Positions 7,421-14,768 of a stretch of DNA of 19,443 nt are shown piece by piece. The stretch is from Acidimicrobiia bacterium (lineage in GTDB: Bacteria; Actinomycetota; Acidimicrobiia; Acidimicrobiales; Iamiaceae): the NCBI GenBank assembly GCA_019247975.1, contig JAFBAD010000014.1, forward strand, positions 1 through 19,443. Reading direction: 5' to 3'. The notes beneath the pieces were generated by a model. That model searched no databases. It saw only the letters and a list, made by a program, of their open reading frames with translations, and had not been told where the DNA came from. A program made the translations under genes and the position numbers. Each line of letters begins with the position of its first letter. Positions within the stretch are counted from its first letter, which is position 1.

Positions 7421-8839
7421 TTACGGACGTGGGTCGGAGCGGACCGGGGCGAGGTCGGCCCAGGCCTGGCGGCGCTGGCCGTCGGGGTCGTCGACCGCGC
7501 CGGATGTCTCGGCCGACAGCAGCATCGTGGCCCTCGTCGCAGTGGCGTACGCCGGCCACGAGCCCAGCTCGGGACAGGTCGGGTCGCCGCCGGCCGCGAA
7601 CGCGACCCAGGCCGTCTGCACTGCCTCGGACAGCGCCGGCGCACCGGGCCCGACCACCTCGGCCCACTGGTCGACGGTGCCGAACGGGTACGGCAGGTCG
7701 GCCGCGTGGCAGGCCCGCAGGTGGGCCAGTCGCCCGACCAGCGGCTCGTCGAAGCGGTAAGCGAACGTGACGGCCCGGCCGGTGCTGTGGGCGTCGGCCA
7801 TGGCCGCCATCGGTCGGCGCATCTCGCCGTCGGTCTGGACGGCCGACCAGACGTCGCCCGGCGACGGCAGGTGCGGATCGTCGTCGTAGCGGGCGACGAG
7901 CTCCGGCGCCCCTTCCGCCGGTCCGCCGAGCGACGCCAGGTAGCGGGCGGTCCGGCGGACGAGCCGCTCACGGTCGAGCTCGGCCGAGCGCGGGTCCAGG
8001 AACATCCGCATCTCGTCGCGGGTGGTGCCGATGAGCAGGTCGACATCGGTCGTCGCAACGGCGTCCACCGGCCGCTGCGCGATCACCTCGCCGTCGAGGT
8101 ACGGGTGGAACGGCATCGCGCCGATCTCGGCGAAGCCGGCCATCAGGGCCTCGCCCTGCGCCGCGAGGATCCGATCGACCTCGGCGGTCCGCGGATCACC
8201 TTCGAGCGCGCCGTGGAAGGTCGTCGCCACGGACGCGGCCTGCTCGGCCGACAGCGTGGAGTCGGTGGCGCCGCTCTGCACGATCGCCCGCTGCAACAGG
8301 CCGGTGGCGGACGGCATCGCGAGGAGGTGGAGGACCGATCCGCCACCCGCGGACTCGCCGAAGACGGTGACGTTGGTCGGGTCGCCGCCGAAGGCCACGA
8401 TGTGCTCGCGCACCCAGTGCAGCGCGGCCACCTGGTCGAGCAGCCCGCGGTTCGGCGCGCACCCGGGCACCGCCGCGAAGCCCAGCGCGCCGACTCGATA
8501 GGTGACCGACACGACCACTGCGCCGCGCGCGGCGAGGCGCGCCCCGTCGTACAGAGGGATCGCCGCGCCGCCGGTGACGAACGCGCCGCCGGGGATCCAC
8601 ACGAGCACCGGCGCACCGGACGCGTCGGTGTCCGACCACACGTTCAGGTACAGGCAGTCCTCGCTCGTCGGGCCGACCTCGAGGCCGGGCAGGCTCGCCC
8701 CGCCAGGTGTCCCGTCGGTCGGTTGCGGCGGCGCCGGCGGCCGCTCGCCTCCCCGCTCGCCGTTCCACGCGATCGGCTCGGGCGCCGCCCAGCGACGCGC
8801 CTCGGCGTACCGGATCCCCAGGACCTCCGTCGCCGTCAC
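7421..8839 (-). CDS. Carboxylesterase, type B family
   Basis: A 472-residue alpha/beta hydrolase of the type-B carboxylesterase family, which hydrolyses carboxylic esters. The nucleophile elbow GESAGG has Ser163. The acid is in GTTRDEM (Asp275/Glu276), and the catalytic His378 is in ACHAADLPYPFG, the usual HxxDLPYxFG form. The oxyanion loop is IPGGAF (82-87) instead of the common HGGGF. SEDCLYLNVW (59-68) is the family's second signature. The best start is GTG at 8839, 13 bp after the DsbA-like stop. It lacks a good Shine-Dalgarno and begins directly at VLGIRYA, so the usual first beta-strands (about 15-20 residues) are missing. No signal peptide is seen, so it is probably cytoplasmic. Confidence 0.88.
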   Translation of the reverse strand: MTATEVLGIRYAEARRWAAPEPIAWNGERGGERPPAPPQPTDGTPGGASLPGLEVGPTSEDCLYLNVWSDTDASGAPVLVWIPGGAFVTGGAAIPLYDGARLAARGAVVVSVTYRVGALGFAAVPGCAPNRGLLDQVAALHWVREHIVAFGGDPTNVTVFGESAGGGSVLHLLAMPSATGLLQRAIVQSGATDSTLSAEQAASVATTFHGALEGDPRTAEVDRILAAQGEALMAGFAEIGAMPFHPYLDGEVIAQRPVDAVATTDVDLLIGTTRDEMRMFLDPRSAELDRERLVRRTARYLASLGGPAEGAPELVARYDDDPHLPSPGDVWSAVQTDGEMRRPMAAMADAHSTGRAVTFAYRFDEPLVGRLAHLRACHAADLPYPFGTVDQWAEVVGPGAPALSEAVQTAWVAFAAGGDPTCPELGSWPAYATATRATMLLSAETSGAVDDPDGQRRQAWADLAPVRSDPRP

Positions 8840-8852
8840 CCCCGCAGCCAGT

Positions 8853-9497
8853 TCAGGCGGGCTGCGATTTGGCCCACGCCCGGTCGAGGATGGCGACGAT
8901 CGTCTCGGGGGCCTGGGCGCCGGGGATGACGAAGCGCTCGTCGATCCGGAAGAACGGCACGCCGTCGACCCCGATCTCCATCGCTGCGTTCTCGTCGGCC
9001 CGCACGTCGTCCGCGTGCTCGCCGTCCTCGAGCACCCGACGCGCATCCGCCTCGGGGATCCCGGCCTCGACCGCGAGCTCGACGAGGGTCTCGGGGTCGC
9101 CGATCCTCCGGCCCTCGGTGAACGCGGCGGTGAACAGCCGATCCTTGAGCTCCGCCTGGCGGCCCAGCGTCCGTGCGAGCTGCAGCAAGCGATGCGCGTT
9201 GAACGTGTTGCCGAGGCGGGCGAGGTCGAAGCGGAAGTCGATGCCGGCCTCGGCCCCGACCTGCACGATGCGACCGACCCGGGCGCCGGCCTCCTCGACC
9301 GGCACGCGGTACTTGCGGGCGATCCGCTCGAGGTAGGTGCCCGACCGCTCGGGCGGGCCGTTGGGGTCGAGCTCGTAGGAGCGCCACTCGACCTCGACCT
9401 CGTCCGCGTGGTCGAAGCGACGCAACGCCTCGTCGAGGTGGCGGCTCCCCACGAAGCACCAGGGGCAGACGACGTCGGACCAGACCTCGATCTTCAT
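8853..9497 (-). CDS. DsbA-family (FrnE-like) thioredoxin-fold oxidoreductase
   Basis: A 214-residue protein of the DsbA/FrnE family. The redox motif CPWC (Cys11, Cys14) follows the first strand, NTFNAHRL (97-104) is typical of FrnE proteins, and VPFF with Pro181 supplies the cis-proline beside the active site. There is no signal peptide, so it acts in the cytoplasm. The related 2-hydroxychromene-2-carboxylate isomerases of aromatic catabolism share the fold but lack CPWC, so a disulfide or glutathione/mycothiol-linked role is favoured over an isomerase. ATG at 9497 is the first gene of the minus-strand block and diverges from the crotonase gene at 9591. Confidence 0.9.
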   Translation of the reverse strand: MKIEVWSDVVCPWCFVGSRHLDEALRRFDHADEVEVEWRSYELDPNGPPERSGTYLERIARKYRVPVEEAGARVGRIVQVGAEAGIDFRFDLARLGNTFNAHRLLQLARTLGRQAELKDRLFTAAFTEGRRIGDPETLVELAVEAGIPEADARRVLEDGEHADDVRADENAAMEIGVDGVPFFRIDERFVIPGAQAPETIVAILDRAWAKSQPA

Positions 9498-9590
9498 GCG
9501 GTCACCGGTCTAGCCCGCCGAGAGCCGGGCCGGCAGGCGAGGCGACCAGACGAGTACGGCATGCTGGCGACCACGGAAGGGAGCACCGCC

Positions 9591-10364
9591 ATGCCCGATG
9601 TCCTCGTCGACCGCGCCGACCACGTCGTCACGATCACCCTCAACCGGCCCGACCGGCTCAACGCGATCAGCGGGCCGATGCTGATGGAGCTGTCCCGGGT
9701 GCTCGTCGAGTGCGACGGCGACCGCGACGTGCGGGCCATCGTCATCACGGGGAGCGGCCGTGGCTTCTGCGCCGGCCTCGACCTCCAGGACATGTCGGCC
9801 GGCACCGGCATGGGCGGCGGCGACGTGTCCTTCCGGATCGACGACACCCCGCCGTTCGTCCTGCGCCGCCTCGACACCCCGGTGCTCTGCGCGCTCAACG
9901 GGCCGGCCGCCGGCTACGGGATGGACCTCGCGCTCGGCTGCGACATCGTCGTCGCGGCCGACACCGCGTCGTTCTCGCCGCCCATCCAGCGCGGCGTCAT
10001 CCCCGAGAGCGGTGGCACGTGGCTGCTCCCCCGCCTTATCGGCTGGCAGAAGGCCTGCGAGGTGACCCTGCTCGGGCGCAAGCTCGACGCGCGTGAGATC
10101 GAGCGCCTCGGCCTCGCCAACGTCGTGGTGCCGCGTGACGACCTCGAGGCCACCGTCGCGCAGTGGGCGGGCGAGCTCGCCGGGCAGGCACCCCTCGCCG
10201 CGGCCGCCGCCAAGCGGACCATGCGATTGGGCCTCGACGCCACGTTCGATGCCAACGCCCACCACGTGATGGCCGAGCTGCTCGGTCTCTTCCGCACCAA
10301 GGACTTCGCCGAGGGCGTGAGCGCGTTCATGGAGAAGCGGACGCCGGACTACAAGGGCCGCTGA
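9591..10364 (+). CDS. Enoyl-CoA hydratase/isomerase (crotonase) family protein
   Basis: A 257-residue crotonase-fold protein. The CoA-binding and oxyanion segments are clear: SGRGFCAGLDL (55-65) and ALNGPAAGYGMDLALGCD (101-118). Of the two glutamates used by classical enoyl-CoA hydratase, the first is replaced (FSPPIQRG, Pro131 at the Glu position) and the second is kept (ACEVTLLG, Glu157). An additional acid, Glu139 in VIPESGG, sits where enoyl-CoA isomerases place theirs. It may therefore be an isomerase or other crotonase-family enzyme, not a simple hydratase. ATG 9591 is preceded by GGAAGGGAG at good spacing; an in-frame ATG at 9561 has none. The next gene starts 2 bp after its stop. Confidence 0.92.
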   Translation: MPDVLVDRADHVVTITLNRPDRLNAISGPMLMELSRVLVECDGDRDVRAIVITGSGRGFCAGLDLQDMSAGTGMGGGDVSFRIDDTPPFVLRRLDTPVLCALNGPAAGYGMDLALGCDIVVAADTASFSPPIQRGVIPESGGTWLLPRLIGWQKACEVTLLGRKLDAREIERLGLANVVVPRDDLEATVAQWAGELAGQAPLAAAAAKRTMRLGLDATFDANAHHVMAELLGLFRTKDFAEGVSAFMEKRTPDYKGR

Positions 10365-10366
10365 CC

Positions 10367-11209
10367 GTGCCGGCCACCTTCCGCGAGCTGCTCGACGGGC
10401 CGGGGCTGGTGGTCGCGCCGGGCGCGTGGGACGCGATCGGAGCCCGCCTGGTCGAGCAGGCCGGGTTCCCGCTCGTGTACATGACCGGGGCGGGCACGGC
10501 CGTCTCCCGCGGCTTCCCCGACTACGGGCTGCTCACGCTGACCGAGATGGCCGCGAACGCAGCAGTGCTGGCGGGCTCGGTCTCGGTGCCGGTCCTCGCC
10601 GACGCGGACACCGGCTACGGCAACGAGCTGAACGTCACCCGGACCGTGCGCGAGTACGAGGCGCGAGGCGTGGCCGGCATCCACCTCGAGGACCAGGTGT
10701 CGCCCAAGCGGTGCGGTCATCTCGACGGGAAGGAGGTGGTCGACCGGGACCGGTTCGTCTCGAAGATCGAGGCCGCGGTGGCTGCTCGATCATCGGACGA
10801 GTTCGTGATCGTCGCCCGCACCGACGCGGTCTCCACGCGCGGGCTCGACGACGCGATCGACCGCGCCAACACCGCGCTCGATGCCGGCGCGGACGTGGCC
10901 TTCGTCGAGGCGCCGCCGACGGTCGAGGACGCCGCCGCGGTCCCCGAACGGGTCCACGGCCCCTGCCTGCTCAACATCGTGCCCGGCGGCAAGACACCGG
11001 TCCTCGACCTCGCCGACGCCGAGGCGATGGGCTACAAGCTGGCGATCGTGCCGACGCTGCTCCTCAAAACCGTGCTCGCGGCGGGCGACGCGGTGCTCCG
11101 GGACCTGGCCGAGCGCCGGGTCGTGCCCGGCGGCACCGGGACGATCAGCGACGTCTTCGCGCGCTTCGGCGCCGCGGACTGGGACGCGATCCGCGGAACC
11201 GATTTCTGA
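10367..11209 (+). CDS. Isocitrate lyase/PEP mutase superfamily protein
   Basis: A 280-residue TIM-barrel enzyme of the ICL/PEPM superfamily, whose members cleave or rearrange C-C or P-C bonds of 2-oxo or hydroxy dicarboxylates. The metal-binding DADTGYG (79-85) and the flexible-loop motif KRCGH (114-118) with the catalytic Cys116 are present, so it is more likely a lyase (methylisocitrate or dimethylmalate lyase-like) or an oxaloacetate decarboxylase than a phosphonate mutase. ARTDA (150-154) is also conserved. The GTG start at 10367 follows the crotonase stop by 2 bp, so the two are coupled. The last codons and stop lie inside the palindrome at 11199-11255. Confidence 0.92.
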   Translation: MPATFRELLDGPGLVVAPGAWDAIGARLVEQAGFPLVYMTGAGTAVSRGFPDYGLLTLTEMAANAAVLAGSVSVPVLADADTGYGNELNVTRTVREYEARGVAGIHLEDQVSPKRCGHLDGKEVVDRDRFVSKIEAAVAARSSDEFVIVARTDAVSTRGLDDAIDRANTALDAGADVAFVEAPPTVEDAAAVPERVHGPCLLNIVPGGKTPVLDLADAEAMGYKLAIVPTLLLKTVLAAGDAVLRDLAERRVVPGGTGTISDVFARFGAADWDAIRGTDF

Positions 11210-11255
11210 AGGCAATACCGGTCGGATTCCGACCGGTATTGCCTTCAGAAATCGG
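11199..11255. terminator. Perfect 57-bp palindrome (28-bp arms, 1-base centre), probable bidirectional terminator
   Basis: Bases 11199-11226 are exactly complementary to 11228-11255, with a single T at 11227 between them. The palindrome lies where two convergent transcription units meet and takes in the last codons and the TGA of the lyase gene; it ends 4 bp before the stop of the carboxymuconolactone decarboxylase-like gene. There is no T-tract on either side, but actinobacteria often use long stems without one. A palindromic repeat element is the alternative reading. The structure is seen directly; terminator function is inferred from position. Confidence 0.7.
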
Positions 11256-11259
11256 GGGG

Positions 11260-11907
11260 CTACTGGTCGGCCAGGCCGATCTGGTCGCCGACGTCGGTCG
11301 CCTGGTACTCGGCGGGTGCGGCGATCTCGACCACCGGGTCGTCACGGTCGTCGTACTCCAGGCGCAGTGCCCGCGAGATCACCGCGTGCATCATGTACAT
11401 GGTCGTGATGTAGGTGAACTCGAGGATCGCCTCGTCATCGAGGTGGGCCCGCATCGCGTCGAACACGGCCTCGTCGACGCGACCGAAGCCGAGCACCAGC
11501 GCGTCGGTGTAGGCGAGCAGCGCCCGCTCCACCGGCGCGAACAAGTCCGACACCGCCCACGCCTTGATCGCCTCGATCCTCTCCTCGGAGAATCCCAGTG
11601 CGCGGCACGACTTGCAGTGCTGCGAGAACACGAACTGGCTGCCCACGAGCCATCCGGCGCGGGCCTGGCCGAGCTCGCGCAGCTCGGGCGCGACCTTGCG
11701 GTTGGGGCTGGCGTAGAGACCGAACCCGCGACACGCGTGCTCGAGCACGTCGGGCGAGTTGGCGAAGGCCGTCCACCAGTTGCCGGGCGTGCCGGTGTCC
11801 GTGCCCGGCTCGGCCACCGGGTCGCGGTCACCGAACAGCCGGTCGTACATCGCCTGGACGATCGGCGCGGTGGCCTCGGACCGGGGTACTTCTCGCAGCC
11901 TGGGCAC
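11260..11907 (-). CDS. Carboxymuconolactone decarboxylase (CMD/AhpD-like) family protein
   Basis: A 215-residue helical protein of the CMD/AhpD-like group. The core around residues 80-120 has SQFVFSQHCKSC with Cys98 and Cys101. In AhpD the second Cys is followed at +4 by a conserved His (CxxCxxxH); here that position is Gly105, with His97 in front of the first Cys, so peroxidase-type AhpD chemistry is uncertain. Similar proteins often sit beside aromatic degradation genes, and their reactions are mostly unproven. The GTG start at 11907 has no clear Shine-Dalgarno and lies 21 bp after the alpha/beta hydrolase stop, so the two probably form an operon. The MPRLREVPR start resembles family N-termini. 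Confidence 0.86.
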   Translation of the reverse strand: MPRLREVPRSEATAPIVQAMYDRLFGDRDPVAEPGTDTGTPGNWWTAFANSPDVLEHACRGFGLYASPNRKVAPELRELGQARAGWLVGSQFVFSQHCKSCRALGFSEERIEAIKAWAVSDLFAPVERALLAYTDALVLGFGRVDEAVFDAMRAHLDDEAILEFTYITTMYMMHAVISRALRLEYDDRDDPVVEIAAPAEYQATDVGDQIGLADQ

Positions 11908-11928
11908 GAGCCGGACTGTACGTGCGGC

Positions 11929-12795
11929 CTACAAGGTCTGGTCGGCCCACTCGAGGAGCTGTGGCGCGAGCAGCGGCCAGCGGACGAAGAGGCCGTCGGT
12001 CGCGCCGCTCGTGCGCTCCTCCTGCCGCTCGATCCACTCCCGGTCGCCCCACGGCGGCTCGACGAGCTGCGAAGCAGGGAGCAGCTCGGCGATCCGCTCG
12101 GACGTGGCGCGCGTGTGGTGGACGTCCGACGCGCCGCTGCGGAACACGAGCGCCGGCACGTCGAGCGCGCGGGCGTCGTCGTCGGCCAGACCGGGCACGA
12201 GCTCGTCACCGCACGGGCAGTAGGCGAGCATCCAGCGCTCCATCGTGTCCATGAAGCGGCGCTGGTCCTGCGCGAGGAACCGGGCCCGGTTGTCCGGGTT
12301 GCGCTCGAGCACCTCGGCCCACTCGTCGAGCTCGACGACCGCGTCCATGCCGCCGTTCCACGCGGCGACCAGCGAGCCGCTGCAGTAGTGCACGCCCAGC
12401 GACATGAGCCCGTACACACCGCCGCTGATCCACCAGAGCGCGAGGCCCGACGCGATGTCGCGATGGCGCGCGGCGGTGAGCATCGACACCCGCGAACCGC
12501 CCGATCCGCCGGCGATCACGGTCGGTCCGAGGTCGAGGGTGCGGATCAGGCCGGCGAGCGCGTCGGCCTGCATGACGGACTCCGAGGTCCCCTCGAAGCA
12601 CACCGACGAGGCGCCGCAGTTCGGCCGGTCCCAGATCAGGGCCCGGTTGCCGGCGGCGGCCAGGGCCTCGCCCAACTGGCGCACCCCGGGGTCGTCCTTG
12701 CTGAACCGCCCGCCAGGCGTGATCGCCCAGGGGCGGCCACCGTCACCGATGAGCTCGTAGGAGATCGCCAGACCGTCGACCGTCGCCGTCGCCAT
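11929..12795 (-). CDS. Alpha/beta hydrolase fold protein
   Basis: A 288-residue alpha/beta hydrolase. The oxyanion region is ITPGGR (25-30), DRPNCGAS (56-63) precedes the cap, and the nucleophile elbow AGGSGGS has Ser98. Asp224 in SGASDVHHT is the probable acid. The late catalytic His expected about 25-30 residues after the acid is not visible; the segment reads VEPPWGDREW. The only nearby histidines are His226 and His227, so the triad is either rearranged or incomplete. ATG 12795 is preceded by GAGG at suitable spacing. It is first in a two-gene unit with the CMD-like protein and diverges from the second amidohydrolase gene only 49 bp away. Function could be C-C bond or ester hydrolysis. Confidence 0.87.
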   Translation of the reverse strand: MATATVDGLAISYELIGDGGRPWAITPGGRFSKDDPGVRQLGEALAAAGNRALIWDRPNCGASSVCFEGTSESVMQADALAGLIRTLDLGPTVIAGGSGGSRVSMLTAARHRDIASGLALWWISGGVYGLMSLGVHYCSGSLVAAWNGGMDAVVELDEWAEVLERNPDNRARFLAQDQRRFMDTMERWMLAYCPCGDELVPGLADDDARALDVPALVFRSGASDVHHTRATSERIAELLPASQLVEPPWGDREWIERQEERTSGATDGLFVRWPLLAPQLLEWADQTL

Positions 12796-12831
12796 GTTCG
12801 TCACCTCGGGTCGTGCCGCTGCTCGGGGGGT

Positions 12832-12837
12832 TACCGT
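12832..12837 (+). promoter_or_regulatory. Candidate -10 element (TACCGT) of a leaderless promoter
   Basis: TACCGT matches the actinobacterial -10 pattern TANNNT and ends exactly 7 bases before the ATG at 12845, so transcription would begin at or near the start codon. No Shine-Dalgarno is present at usable spacing; the nearest purine run (GGGGGG) is over 12 bases upstream. No good -35 is seen. The TetR gene at 802 shows the same spacing. Confidence 0.45.
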
Positions 12838-12844
12838 TCCCATC

Positions 12845-14026
12845 ATGGCTGCCAGCACGACCACGCCCTTCCCCGGATCGTTCATCGTCGACGCCGACTC
12901 GCACTGGTGCGAGCAGCCGGACTGGTTCACGAAGATCGCGCCGGCGAAGTACAAGGACCGCGTGCCGCGCGTCGAGGAGGTCGACGGCGAGCGGATGTGG
13001 GTGTTCGACGGCAACGTCGTGGGGCGGTACGGAGCCGGCGGCGTGATCGCGCGCGACGGATCGAAGGAGGAGGCCGACATCGCGCTCTTCCAGTGGGGCC
13101 CGGAGATGATCCACGTGGGCGCCTGGGATCCGCAGGTGCGGCTCGAGGTCCTCGACGAGTCCGGCATCGACGCGCAGGTCATCTTCCCGAGCACGATCGG
13201 TCTCGGCGGCCAGGACCTCGGCCTCGGCGACGACGACACGCTCCGCCGGGTGACCGTCGAGATCTACAACGACCGCATGGCCGAGGTGCAGGAGCAGTCG
13301 GGCAACCGGCTGCTCCCGATGCCGGTCATGCCGGCGTGGAACATCGACTACTGCGTGGCCGAGGCGAAGCGCTGCGCGGCGCAGGGCGCGCGCGGCATCA
13401 ACATGACATCGGACCCGAACGACCTCGGCTCCCCCGACCTCGCCAGCCGCGAGTGGGATCCGTTCTGGGCGACCTGCGCCGAGCTGAAGCTGCCGGTCCA
13501 CTTCCACATCGGGGCCAGCGTCACCGGCATGGACATGTACAGCAAGTACGCGTGGGCGTCGCACCACCCCAACACCGCGCTGGCGCTCGGCGGCACGCTG
13601 CTGTTCATCGGCAACGCCCGCGTCGTCTCGAACTGCATCGCGTCCGGCATGTTCGACCGCCACCCCGATCTCAAGGTGGTGTCCGTGGAGAGCGGTGTCG
13701 GCTGGATCCCGTTCATCCTCGAAGCCCTCGAATACGAGATCGAGGAGAACGCCCCGAAGCAGTTCGCGGAGATGGGCAAGTCACCGGCCGAGTACTTCGC
13801 CAGCAACATGTACGCGACGTTCTGGTTCGAGAACAACCGCAACAAGCTGCCGGACCTGATCGACGCGGTCGGCGAGGACTGCATCCTCTTCGAGACCGAC
13901 TTCCCCCACCCGACCTGCATGTACCCGAGCCCGCTGCAGACCGTGGCCCCCAAGATGGCGACGCTGTCGGAGACGACGCAGAAGAAGATCCTCGGCGAGA
14001 ACGCCCGGAAGCTCTACCGGCTGTAG
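12845..14026 (+). CDS. Amidohydrolase-2 family metal-dependent hydrolase/decarboxylase (copy 2)
   Basis: A 393-residue TIM-barrel protein of the same family as the gene at 5296-6543. It has VDADSH (15-20) on the first strand, VHFHIG with His221, VESGVGWIP with Glu282, and FETDFPHP with Asp352, all in matching order. The two copies differ clearly in sequence, so they are distant paralogues and not a recent duplication, and probably act on different intermediates. ATG 12845 is chosen because the protein then begins just before GSFIVDADSH and a TANNNT -10 sits 7 bases upstream. It is transcribed alone and ends 1 bp before the stop of the convergent LivF-like gene. Decarboxylase or hydrolase activity cannot be separated by sequence. 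Confidence 0.9.
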   Translation: MAASTTTPFPGSFIVDADSHWCEQPDWFTKIAPAKYKDRVPRVEEVDGERMWVFDGNVVGRYGAGGVIARDGSKEEADIALFQWGPEMIHVGAWDPQVRLEVLDESGIDAQVIFPSTIGLGGQDLGLGDDDTLRRVTVEIYNDRMAEVQEQSGNRLLPMPVMPAWNIDYCVAEAKRCAAQGARGINMTSDPNDLGSPDLASREWDPFWATCAELKLPVHFHIGASVTGMDMYSKYAWASHHPNTALALGGTLLFIGNARVVSNCIASGMFDRHPDLKVVSVESGVGWIPFILEALEYEIEENAPKQFAEMGKSPAEYFASNMYATFWFENNRNKLPDLIDAVGEDCILFETDFPHPTCMYPSPLQTVAPKMATLSETTQKKILGENARKLYRL

Positions 14027-14027
14027 G

Positions 14028-14768
14028 TCAGCTGCCCGAGAGGTAGGCGGCCTCGATCTTGTCGAGCTGCCCGACGATCTCGGCCGAGGTGCCGCTCAGG
14101 ATGATGTGGCCCCGCTCCATCAGGTACACGCGATCGGCGACCTTGAGCGCCTGGCGCACGTGCTGCTCGACGAGGAGCACGCCGATCCCGCGCTCGTCCG
14201 CGGCGGCGCGAACCGCCTTCAACAGGTTGGTCACGATGATTGGCGCGAGGCCGAGGGACAGCTCGTCGGCGAGCAGCACCTTCGGCTCACGGCCGAGCGC
14301 CCTCGCCAGCGACAGCATCTGCTGCTCGCCACCGGAGCACAGCCCGGCCTTGCGACCCATGATCCGCTCGAGGTCGGGAAAGTAGGTGAACGCGGTCGCG
14401 GGCGGCACTGCGGCGAGCTTCAGGTTCTCCGAGACCGTCATGTCCATGATGACGGAGCGCTCCTCGGTCACGTAGCCGAGGCCGGCGCGGCAGCGCACGT
14501 GCATCGGCGCCCGGGTGGCCTCGCCGAGGAACCGGACCTCGCCTTCGAGCGGGGTGAGCTCGCCGGCCAACGTGAGCAACGTCGTCGTCTTGCCGGCACC
14601 GTTGGCCCCGATGAGCGCGACGACCTCGCCGGCGTCGACCCGGATGTCGATCTCGCGGACCACGGCCATCTTCCCATAGCCCGCGGACAGGCCCCGAGCC
14701 TCGATGAGGGTGTCGCCGGTCCCTGCGGTCGGCTCCGGCTCCCGGAGATCCACGGGTGCGTCGGTCAC
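14028..14768 (-). CDS. livF: Branched-chain amino acid-type ABC transporter ATP-binding protein (LivF-like)
   Basis: A 246-residue ABC ATPase, the second nucleotide-binding subunit of a Liv/HAAT-type importer. Walker A is GANGAGKTT (54-62), the signature is CSGGEQQ (144-150), Walker B is VLLADE (164-169), and the H-loop is EQH (His203). The GTG start at 14768 is preceded by GAGGAGG and overlaps the stop of the fused permease/ATPase gene by 4 bp (GTGA, 14765-14768), so it is the last gene of the importer operon. The segment before the signature lacks several residues compared with the usual LivF form. The gene symbol reflects family, not proven substrate; members also carry aromatic acids, amides and urea. 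Confidence 0.93.
   Translation of the reverse strand: MTDAPVDLREPEPTAGTGDTLIEARGLSAGYGKMAVVREIDIRVDAGEVVALIGANGAGKTTTLLTLAGELTPLEGEVRFLGEATRAPMHVRCRAGLGYVTEERSVIMDMTVSENLKLAAVPPATAFTYFPDLERIMGRKAGLCSGGEQQMLSLARALGREPKVLLADELSLGLAPIIVTNLLKAVRAAADERGIGVLLVEQHVRQALKVADRVYLMERGHIILSGTSAEIVGQLDKIEAAYLSGS

Noticed and set aside
9561..9590. Alternative in-frame ATG for the crotonase gene
   Set aside because: No Shine-Dalgarno precedes it, whereas ATG 9591 has GGAAGGGAG at good spacing and gives a family-typical N-terminus.
9498..9590. Weak stem (GCCCG/CGGGC) in the DsbA-crotonase divergent gap
   Set aside because: A 5-bp GC stem is expected by chance at this GC content; no promoter could be assigned either.
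10426..14046. Open frame of 1206 codons on the plus strand
   Set aside because: It crosses the lyase, the palindrome, two minus-strand genes and the second amidohydrolase in non-coding frames; the composition is low-complexity Arg/Gly/Ala and no motif is seen.
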